A stretch of 64,000 nt of DNA from Ciona intestinalis (taxonomy: Eukaryota; Chordata; Ascidiacea; Phlebobranchia; Cionidae): positions 2,301,712-2,365,711 of the forward strand of contig NC_020171.2 in assembly GCF_000224145.3 (NCBI RefSeq), given 5' to 3'. Positions 44,015 through 64,000 of the stretch are shown here, piece by piece; the first letter of the stretch is position 1; each line of letters opens with the position of its first letter. A program made the translations under genes and the position numbers. The notes under the pieces are model-generated. The model was given only the letters and a program-made list of their open reading frames with translations, did not search any database and was not told the origin of the DNA.

Positions 44015-44430
44015 CTGTTTTTATATAAAAATTCAACCCAAAAACGGAGATGTTTCATTTCATGTGTTAGACCTTGTTTTAAGTTTTCCTTGTGCAGGAT
44101 ATAGAGCTCGCTTTTGTATTTACCGTATTTTGCCTTTTCAATCATTCATTGTTATAAGCATCTGTTTAAATTATCAGCAATTCCAAACATGTGATTAATT
44201 TTAGTTTTACCGCATATGGTTTCCACTTTCTAATAACACTATTATAACAATATAACAAAAGACCTTATCAAAAAACCTGCTTCATGATTATGGCAATTCA
44301 ATTCCAATTAAACTGTTAGTATTTCTAAGTTCTTTTAAGTGAAGTTTGTTTCCTCATGGGCGCTATGCAAGTAGTGGTGTGACTTGGCTGAACTCTGATT
44401 GGATAACTTGTTGCTACGACAACTGTCGTC
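44015..44430. other. Short intergenic region, KHDC4 3' / MAP3K7 5'
   Basis: A 416-bp spacer between same-strand genes. ATTAAA near 44317 and TTATAACAATATAACA are candidates for KHDC4 3' processing. No repeat family is present. The spacing is larger than in compact tunicate operons, so I do not call an operon. Confidence 0.45.
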
Positions 44431-55490
<11,060 letters not shown>

Positions 55491-56601
55491 AAAAAGGTAC
55501 AAGCACTCTGTGTGGTTTAGTCACTCAACACTCTGGGTGTTGTGTTTAAGTTTCAGCACAAAATTTATCACTAATAAGTTATTTTACTTTGAAAATTCAT
55601 TTTTGAGGCGAAATTTTTAAATTTCGGTTTACTGCTTTACATTTACCCCAATAATAATGTAGTTTATTCAAAATTATGATGTCACATTCCAGTTTTATAT
55701 TTCCTTTGTTACAAAATAATCTATTTTAGGTGTAATTTACATGACAGATTTATAATGTGACATTTTTCGACGAAAATCATGAAAATTTTATTTGTTTTAT
55801 TTCTAAAAAAGTTAGTTTACTAGTGTTGTTTCTTACGTAATGGTCCCCTTGTTTTTGTAAATATATTGCGCTTAAAATGGGACCAACATTGATCTTCCTT
55901 ACTATGTTGTTTACATACTTTGGGATGCTTAATACAAGGTATAAACAAAACTAATGCTCACTTTTAAGTTATAACATGGGTGTCTTCTTAAACACCAGAC
56001 ACACATGGTGTATTCATACACCACATGTTCACTGTCAAGTTATAACATGGATGTCTTCTTATACACCAGACACACATGGTGTATTTATGCACCTCATGCT
56101 CACTGTTGAGTTATAGCATAGGTGTCTTCTTATACACCAGACACACATGGTGTATTCATACACCTCATGCTCACTGTTGAGTTATAACATGGTTGTCTTC
56201 TTATACACCAGACACACAAACTATAAACGTTTGTTGTCACATAAAAACTATAGATAGATTAATAGCAGTAAGGTGAATTAGCGCAGAAACATATTTGTAA
56301 TCTTTGGGTCTTCATGGGTTTATAGAATTCAATTGTAAAGTTAAATAAAACAGACCCATATTTAAAACATTATTCTATAAGGGTGAGGTCCCATGGCGAG
56401 GCATGGTATGGGAAGTTGGGATTTGGACCAGAGTTGGCCCATTACCCATTTTGAAACAGTGTAACAAATGCAAAATCGGCATTTACTGCTGCCAGCTATG
56501 TGACCAATAATCTATGTTGTGTTTAAAGTCTGCTTTTGAGATCTAACACTGTTACAGTGTTTACAGACGTTTTTTTTTTCTCCAAAAGTCAGTGTTTCCA
56601 T
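55491..56601. other. Convergent 3' region, MAP3K7 / SLC2A
   Basis: No exon. Contains AT-rich MAP3K7 3' flank, the family E array at 55965-56220, one family C unit near 56370-56450, and a T-run near 56570 just before the transporter stop. Confidence 0.6.
55965..56220 (+). repeat. Family E array (~71-bp unit, ~3.5 units)
   Basis: Same unit as 36690-37210 (GTCTTCTTATACACCAGACA, GTATTCATACACC, AGTTATAACATGG), plus orientation, between two genes. Confidence 0.85.
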
Positions 56602-59600
56602 TCATAAAACAGTAATATTGTTGATTTCGTTTTCACTGAAACTTCTGTTGACAAACGCTATGGCTGAAGGCCTCCGTGAAGTGTTGCCAGATTTAAAAAA
56701 GTCTTCGATCTCCTCCATACTTCTGCCTTTGGTTTCCGGAACAAATTTATAAACGAACAACACTGTAGCGATCGCCACCGTCATAAATGGTAACAGAACG
56801 TAGGAACCGAGGTATAACTGTTAAAGGAAAACATGATTATTTTGGTACGCGAAAAGCGACAGGCTTCAATATCTGGTTAGGTTCATGCGGTAGCATACTG
56901 GGCGTTTGGAAAATGGATCGACTGTGGCACTAAATATTACACGTCGCATGGCTTGCCCTACTTTAGAACCTCACCATTATAGAAAAGAATGTGGGAATAC
57001 AATGTTGGGGTAATAGGCCAACTCTGGTCTAAATCCCAGGTCCCATGGCGTGCCTCACTGTAACACGTCATATAAACGAGTATTATTTGGTTCTCCAACC
57101 TTGGCCGGGATTCGAACGCAGCCCCCTAGTTTCCCACCATCCATACCAACATTTATACTCATACTTACAAACATATAAGGTGTAGCAAAAGTAACGATGG
57201 TGAACGACAGCCAGAAGCAGAACACCGCCACCGTCATAACTCCTGGACGCGCTGATTGGTTGTTTAGCTCAGGCCCCATGACGTAAGCGACAATGCCAGG
57301 ACCGATGTTTACGCCGAGAATAAAACCTGCAACAAATAAAGTAAAGTGGGGTAAGATGGGACATGCGGCAAATAATGCCGGGCGGGGTAAGATGGGACTA
57401 TTTGTATTTTCTTGTCCCGTTTGGCATTTGGTAGTAAACAAGGTCATTCAAGGAATTATAAAACCCTATCCCCACGACTCCTCTATAGACCGTTGTTAAT
57501 TGTCTAAAACACGATCAAAATATTTGGATATTATGCGCTAAAGCTTCAGCAACTCCACATTTTAGTCTTCCACCAGCTAATGACGTATCACTAGCATCAT
57601 GACGTCATTTCGTGACGTCATATACTCACCCAACGTTGCTACAATACTGACATACGACAACCATTCTGCTTGGTCATACAAAGCAAGGGAAACGGTGTAC
57701 AGAATCGTGCTCATCACTATGATGAGGTTCCCGGCCAAAATGAGCGTCCTGCGGCCAAATCGTTCCGAAGCCAAACTCTGTGGGGAGACAAACAAAACTT
57801 CTTGTTTGCTATCTCGAAAACGATAGCGAATATCATATTAATAAAAGAATGAAGAGAATGGAATGAACAGTAAAACAATAGTTGTTGGAACACTATAGAT
57901 AAAAGGAACAGAAAAGAGTATCAGAGTTAAACAGCGTCGCTTTTGCAATCACAATTATTCTTGCCCAAGAGACATATAGTAGGGTGGGGTAAGATGGGAC
58001 ACCTTTTCATTCTACTTTCTCGTCCAGTTTGGCATTAAACAAAAGAATATTCAAAGAATTATAATACCGTATCCTCACGACTCCTATATTTCGATATTAT
58101 GTGCTAAAGGTGTCCCGTCTTCCACACTACTATATAAAGGCATTCATTGTCCAACTACAGCCGTTACTTACCGAAGTCGAAGCGACAACGACTTGCGCTG
58201 CTACGACACCCAGCGATACATAGCTTACTATAGAGTGCGGAATGCCAGCTGTTAGAAACACGGTGTTAAGATTGAACTGGACTCCGTTAATGCCGGTCAG
58301 TTGTACAGATGCAAGAACGACTGTGGTGCATGCTAGTTGCCATCGCAACGATCGTGACGTCAGAACCTGACGTCAATAAATATGTAGACGAATCCAAAAC
58401 AGATTTAGATATTGAATAAGTCGCATTATAGAACTGTAGCTTAATGGCGTTTTAAATATGTCTTGTCTATGAATGAAAACCTACTTATCCTCGCATGGCA
58501 GGGCAACGACAGTCATTATAACACGGGCGTTCTGTTTCATACACCTCCTGCGCGCTTACAAGCTACCACGTATGTAACTTACTTATCCTCGCACGGTGGG
58601 GCTATGACAGTCGTTATAACAAGGGTGTTTTGTTTCATACACTTCGTGCCCGCTTACTACTTAAGTAAAATTGTGGATGTTTGTTTCAACATTCCGAAGA
58701 GATCAATACACATTATGACATCATACTTGCTTCACGGTCAATATCTTTACTGTCGTGACGTCATCAGCTAACACTTTAAGGTCATCAAGTTCTTTGTCTA
58801 CGTCATCAGTTCCTCGTAACTTGGTGAGGATGTGACGCGTCATTGCTTCGTCCTTACACGTCATAAGTGTGTATCTGAATATAACAGCAGATAGGGCAAT
58901 TCCTCCAACCCAGTGGCCACCAATGGTTGTCCAAAGTTTTAGCCATTAGTAAAATAATTTACTTCAAAATTACATACATGGTAACTCATAGGCGGACACG
59001 AGGTGTATGAAACAGAACACCTGTGTTGTAATGGCCATCATTGCCCCGCCATGCGAGGATAAATAAGTTACATTCATTCACTCAAGACACATTTATAACA
59101 CCACAGCTCGGCGCCGCAGAGCTAAACCTATACTTTTACGGCTTACAGTATACGAGCCTGATTTGGATAACTCTGGAATGATAAACGAAACGGCCAAAAC
59201 CAAAGCCTTCGTGTTCGAGTCTCACCTTGGGCTGTCCGGGATCCATTTGATATAAGATAGAAAGACAAGAGTTGGAACAACAGTGAGGGCGAAAAGATAT
59301 GGCCACCCGGATTTTGTTCCCAACACCTATGTGGAAAAAGGGCCGTAATTATATTTCGGATCTATAATGAGCACGGGAGTGCCAACCATGGTTAAGTCAC
59401 TCAAGTTCTCACCCACGAGGATATAAATGACCAAGCTAACCAAAGGTCATGTCTGCTTATCCACACACTGCCACAACAACACGTGAGGCTCGTTGTGTGA
59501 TTGTATGCATAGCTTACACTACCGCCAACATAATGTTTACAATTACCGAAATAGAGCGGGCAATTCCAATCTACCCCATGTACAAATATTTGATTTATTA

Positions 59601-62227
59601 TGACTAATTGTACTTGTTAAAACTATTTATCGATATTGGTCACTTTCATGGGAAAATGTGTCCTTAACGGCAATTTCTTTAACCCAGTTGTCACTAATGG
59701 CTTGTACAAATTATCAGCCATACACAAAGACAATTACTCATAAAGTTACATATGTGGTAACTCGTAAGCGGGCACGAGGTGTATGGAACCGAACATCCCG
59801 TGTTATAACGACTGTTGTTGTCCGCCATGCAAGGATAAATGAGTTACATTCATTTATTCGCTTGGGTCATTACCCCACACTTTATCAACAACACCAGTTT
59901 ACGTTACTACACCTCTTTTAGACCGAGAGCATTTCCAACCACGGTCCCAATACCAATCGCTACGCCGAACATTCCCCCCACTGGTCCCCGCACAACAGGG
60001 GACGAAATCTCTGAAACGTAAATTGGCCCAATTCCTGTGAAAATAAAGTTCAAATAATTTGGCGCGAAATAGTAAGTATGGGGTTTATAAATACTTGTGT
60101 GTTTGGTGTAAGCATGAGGTGTATAGTGGGTTAGGGGAAGATGGGACACCTTTAGCGCATAATATCTAAATATCCTGTTCGTATTTAAAACAATTAAAAA
60201 CTGTCTACGAGAGTCGTGATGATACGGTTTTAAAGTCTTTAAACTTCTTTGTTAACAACCAAATGGGACGAGAAAATCGAATGAAATAGTGTCCCATCTT
60301 ACCCCACTCTACTATATGAATATACCATGTGTGTCTGCTCTACAAAAAGACACCCATGTTATAACTCGACAATGAGCATAAGGTGTATAAATACACCATG
60401 GGTGTTTGGTGTATAAGCAGACACCCATGTTATAACTCGACAGTGAGCATGAGGTGTATGAATACACCATTTGTGTTTGGTGTATAAGAAGACACCCATG
60501 TTATGACAGTGAGCACAACGTACCAATTCCTATTGAGCAGTAAGCTCCCAGAAAAAATCTGCCAATAATAATTGCCTCGTATGACCTCATAAGAACCGAT
60601 AGTGACGTCAGCAAAGTTGATATTATTGAAAGGATCTGTAATAAAAGCAGTTTTAAATTCTAAAAGTTCAAACTCCTAATAATCTGCCTGTGCTTTAAAT
60701 ATTGGCCTTTTACAAAGACTGTCGTGCCTACTTTGCCCTAAATCGCAGGTCCCATGCTGGCATGCCTTACTGTAGGACTTCTCTCATATAGAATGTGCAT
60801 ATACAATGTTGGGGTAATGGGTCAACTCTGGTCAAAATCCCAGATCCCCCTTACCGTGTATCGCCGTAGAACCTCACCCATATAGAATACAAGCCCAAAA
60901 ATTATACTGTCAGGCCACAAGGAAAAGTAAATGCCATTTAACCATTAATTAAACACCCACGCCACCCTAATATATACTCACGGTGGTCGCACGGGTTCAA
61001 AGTCAAACCTAAATTGTTCCGCAAATATTTTCTTACAGTTTAAACAAAGTTTGGTTCTGAGTTCAAACCGCGGCCAATGCTGTGGCATAAGATCCATGGT
61101 TATTAACAGAATAGTTAGGTTTGTACCATTACAATAAGTGATGTAGACGCTTATATTCTTTGTGCGTGAGGTCCTGAAGCTGAAATTTAGGCCAGAATTG
61201 GCCCATTACCCCGATATTGTATATGCACATTCTATACGAATGAGGCCCCAACAGTGAGACATCACGCCAACAGGGGACGTGGGGTGAAGGGCAAAGTTGG
61301 TACACTATAAACCTAAAAATGACAAGGCGTTTATAAAGGAATTGTATCTTTTATTATTATACAATTGATTGGACTTCATTTTTGTCAGTTACGTTTTCGT
61401 AGAACCAGATTCTTACTGTATTTCTTGACACAAGAATCGTCCAACTATATGAGCACCAGATCAGGGTCAGATTTGCGGAATTTTTTACACTTACTAACTC
61501 CCTTATATATAACGTCTTTACCTGAGTGTATATCATACTTTTCCTAGGTCCAAGTCGGGACAATAATGGCCGCACCAGCATTGAGCCGAAGACGCCGCCT
61601 AGCGGGAAGAAAGTTTCCGTCAAAACCCACAGAAGTTCCTCCGTTTCAATGCTTAGTGGGTTTCCATATCTTTCCTGTGCAGTTGGTAAGGTATCACGAC
61701 TTTTGTAGGAACGAATGAATGTACACCTATGTAGCTTATTTGTTCTCGCATGGCGGGGCAACAACAGTCGTTACGGATGTTTTGTTTCATATACACCTCG
61801 TTCCCGCTTACGAGTGACCATGTATGTAACTTTGTTGGTGATTGTTGTAGGGATGAAACTTGTTTTAGCCTCACGGTTAACGATAGTCGCTACTCGTAAA
61901 AATGTGGGACATCTTAGGCACATAATATCCAAATATCCTGCTCGTGTTTTAAACAATTAACAACGTTCTATGGGAGTTCCATAAATACAGATCTATAATT
62001 TTTTGAATGTTCTTTGTTTACTACTAAATGGGACGGGAAAATGGTACGAAAATGTGTCCCATCTCCCCCACCCCACTGTAGCCTACATACCATATGCGAC
62101 TGGTTATTAAACTCCATCACAGGTTCTGCCACTGAGTTGGTCGTACCGATACTGTATCCGTACGGAAAGATTAAACATACTGGGGGGATCAAAGAATGGC
62201 TGGGATCAAGGCGTACCTCGTCACCAT
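56602..62227 (-). CDS. SLC2A (GLUT)-family hexose transporter, 10 exons, first exon missing
   Basis: Facilitative 12-helix hexose transporter of the plasma membrane. Exons (5' to 3'): 62227-62091, 61674-61522, 60635-60524, 60034-59913, 59326-59226, 58874-58751, 58366-58172, 57777-57630, 57326-57169, 56817-56602, all in phase, about 488 aa (GLUT1 is 492). Landmarks: helix 1 PYGYSIGTTNSVAEP, GPRKS (loop 2-3), GRFFLG, YVSEISSPVVRGPVGG (helix 4-5), IPDSPRYTLM, LRGTDDVD, SLRWQL, QLTGINGVQFN (helix 7), SERFGRRTL, and the C-terminal VPETKGRSMEEIEDFF. Helix 10 reads GPGIVAYVMGPEL, without the tryptophan of the usual GPGPIPWF. The first exon must contribute one base to the split codon at 62227. An ATG mini-exon at 62533-62504 has a good donor but the wrong phase. 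The class (I or II) cannot be settled by eye. Confidence 0.92.
57343..57545. mobile_element. MITE copy, right end degraded, SLC2A intron 8
   Basis: A duplicated GGGGTAAGATGGGAC terminus (57346 and 57384) precedes the standard interior. The right terminus is lost after TATTATGCGCTAAA. Confidence 0.75.
57977..58136. mobile_element. MITE copy, internally shortened, SLC2A intron 7
   Basis: TAGTAGGGTGGGGTAAGATG at the left and GGTGTCCCGTCTTCCACACT at the right. About 30 bp of the interior is missing. It ends 35 bp from the exon boundary at 58172. Confidence 0.8.
58480..58660 (+). repeat. Family B pair, SLC2A intron 6
   Basis: Two plus-oriented units (ACGACAGTCATTATAACACG, CATACACCTCC; then TGACAGTCGTTATAACAAGG). 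Inverted units follow at 58970-59080 and 59750-59850 in the next introns. Confidence 0.75.
60126..60317. mobile_element. MITE copy, SLC2A intron 3
   Basis: Left TAGTGGGTTAGGGGAAGATG and right AGTGTCCCATCTTACCCCAC, with the standard interior. Confidence 0.85.
60355..60520 (-). repeat. Family E array, inverted (~2.3 units), SLC2A intron 3
   Basis: GACACCCATGTTATAACTCG, GAGCATGAGGTGTATGAATA and CACCATTTGTGTTTGGTGTA repeat about every 71 bp. It abuts the donor of exon 60635-60524. Confidence 0.85.
61895..62080. mobile_element. MITE copy, SLC2A intron 1
   Basis: Left AATGTGGGACATCTTAGGCA and right ATGTGTCCCATCTCCCCCAC. The outermost left bases are diverged. It ends 11 bp from the exon donor at 62090. 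Confidence 0.8.
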
Positions 62228-64000
62228 CTGTGGAATATAACGTGAGTTTATGGAGTCACTGATGTGTTGTTTCGAACGCCAGTCATTTAAAAAGACAAAA
62301 ATATTCGCTCATAAATTTAAGCGGGAACGAGGTGTATATGAAACAGAACACCCATGCAACGACTGTCGCGAATTATAAAACATCAAATAAAAAGCGTGCT
62401 ATACCAAATATACATTCTACACCCACCGGAAGTTACACAATCAACCGGAAAACGACAGTCGTTAAAACACGCTTTAAATAAATATCTATTTCAAAATGCT
62501 TACCTGAGAGCTGTCCAACTTCTTTTTATTCATGGTGGTATAACATCCCAGGGACGCTACATACGCAATACGTTACACATACGCAGTAGCAGCCAGTATA
62601 ACTTATTACACTTCACGTTCATTTACCTAACTCATGCTATAACTGCGTGTCTAGCTAATTGCTTTACTCCGCTTGTTAAACATTTACTTCTGAATGTATA
62701 GAAACAAAGGACGATTAAGTGTTCGCAATGTTGGTTCAATTACTGCAGTTGTTGAAATGATTATAACAGGCATAAGGTATGTCAAACCTTTCGGCGTTTG
62801 AATTTAATCACTAATGGTTTACCCATATGTGTGTTAAGTCATGTCTGCTAATCTACACACTGCAATAGTTTCAGCAACTCGACTGTGGGCATTTGAGTGG
62901 CAACCATAGATAAGTCACTCAAGTTCCTACCCACGAGAATATAAATGACCAAACCAACCAAAAATTATGTCTGCTTATCCACACACTGCAATAGCTTTGG
63001 TAATTTGACTGTGGGCATTTGAGTGGCAACCATGGATAAGTCACTCAAGTTCCTACCCACGAGAATATAAATGACCAAACCAAACAAAAGTCACGTCTGC
63101 TTATCCACACACTGCAATAGATTCAGCAACTTGGCTGTGAGCGTGGCAACCATGGATAAAAACGTTCGTTTACCGTAGCATATTACTGCCCGTATTGTTA
63201 TACTGTCTGTGACTAACTTCCTATTTTATGTCTTATTTTCAATATAGCAACAAACATAAACGCAAACCAGATTTATATTATTTTAAACATTGATAATACT
63301 TTAGTTGTAACTTACCCAAAACACACACATACTAAGTAATATTTCAAAATAAGCCGATGTTCTCGTTTCGATACGAACAGTTTGTTGAAAATGTTTTTAT
63401 TTTTACCGAAAAAATCATAGATCGTTTCCGGTCGTGCTTATTTTGAATTCAATATCACCCACAGAGCAATATAGGTCTACATGGTAACATGTAAGCGGAC
63501 AAGAGGTGTATGAAACAGAACACCTGTGCTGTAACGATTGTCGTTGCCCCACCACGCGAGGATAATCAAGTTACATTTATTCGTTCATTTAATACCAACC
63601 CATGTTAGCTATGGCAACGTAATATGTTTGGTAAACAGTTTCGTTTGTAATTCTATTAATATTTCGGTTTCGGGTGCAAAGTCAAATCAGATTTGTGAAT
63701 GTTTTCTTACAATATAAATAAAGCACACTAAACGAAGTATGAATGTAACTTACTGTATCCTCGCGTGGCCGGAAAACGACAGTCGTTATAACACGTGTAT
63801 TCATACACTTTGTGCGAGTTACCACATATGTTACTTCGTTGACTTTGCTTGGAGTCAAAGTTAAATGTGTTATATTAGTATGGCGGGTGGTGAGTCAATG
63901 TTTTATTTGCCATAATAGGCTACCATTTGATCGCAAACAAAGAATATTTACAACATCATATAACCGTATCCCCACAACTCTAAAATGGGAGTGAATGTAA
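62228..64000. other. Upstream of SLC2A: repeats, no confirmed exon
   Basis: Holds an inverted family B fragment (62320-62365), family D units (about 62830-63165), further family B copies (63480-63570 inverted, 63735-63840 direct) and the start of a MITE-like stretch near 63930-64000. The transporter's first exon is expected here or beyond the window. The only start-like candidate (62533-62504) is out of phase. Confidence 0.5.

Noticed and set aside
44015-44430. KHDC4-MAP3K7 operon
   Set aside because: Same strand, but the 416-bp spacer contains ordinary 3' processing words and is longer than typical tunicate operon spacers. There is no direct evidence of trans-splicing in the sequence.
62504-62533. 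ATG mini-exon (M-N-K-K-K-L-D-S-S-Q) as first exon of the GLUT gene
   Set aside because: The donor is good, but it ends in phase 0 while exon 62227-62091 needs one carried-over base. Joining them gives a stop after about 12 codons.

Overview
The window looks like a piece of a tunicate nuclear genome, most likely Ciona (inference). It has compact multi-exon genes with short GT-AG introns and AT-rich DNA. It is densely populated with short dispersed elements of the kind described from Ciona: a ~190-bp MITE with GGGACACC-type ends, a tRNA-headed SINE, and ~70-126-bp units that occur singly and as tandem arrays. It is a draft assembly. Four N-runs (three of exactly 125 N, one of 50 N) each have the same sequence on both sides, which reads as unmerged haplotypes rather than true tandem duplication.

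Layout, left to right. 414-1779 (-): three exons of the N-terminus of an unrecognised charged protein that runs off the left edge. 2855-3523 (-): single-exon cytosolic thymidine kinase (TK1) with two E2F consensus sites ~0.4 kb upstream. 4409-4567 (-): a possible 52-aa secreted peptide. 4994-8353 (+): PAAF1, a WD40 chaperone of the proteasome base, 7 exons. 9293-12167 (-) and 14229-21937 (+): two Popeye-domain (POPDC) genes head to head. 22767-25920 (-): NUDCD3, 7 exons. 27460-29385 (-): PSMC2/Rpt1, 3 exons. 31340-31979, 34268-34907 (a repeat copy) and 36581-37914 (+): a small family of single-pass membrane proteins with V-T-S-rich tails. 38214-38287 (+): tRNA-Arg(TCT). 39802-41604 (-): ATP synthase OSCP subunit, 5 exons. 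42350-44014 (+): intronless KHDC4. 44431-55490 (+): MAP3K7/TAK1, 14 exons, with some exons present twice. 56602-62227 (-): an SLC2A (GLUT) hexose transporter, 10 exons recognised and its first coding exon not found.

I rebuilt the exon structures by hand from splice sites, reading phase and family similarity. For PAAF1, both POPDC genes, NUDCD3, PSMC2, OSCP and TAK1 every exon joins in phase to a stop, giving 423, 283, 386, 368, 433, 213 and 636 aa. These are close to the lengths of the vertebrate orthologues except that POPDC A is short.

The genes are mostly unrelated housekeeping and signalling functions. The connections worth noting are PAAF1 and PSMC2 (chaperone and subunit of the same 19S base) ~20 kb apart, the paired POPDC genes, and the divergent OSCP/KHDC4 promoter. 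The least explained items are the V-T-S-tailed membrane protein family, whose longest member encodes its repeat with eight perfect TGACGTCA palindromes; an octamer (ATGCAAAT) minisatellite in a TAK1 intron; and a 158-bp inverted-repeat insertion between palindromic flanks, present in only one of two haplotype-like copies.
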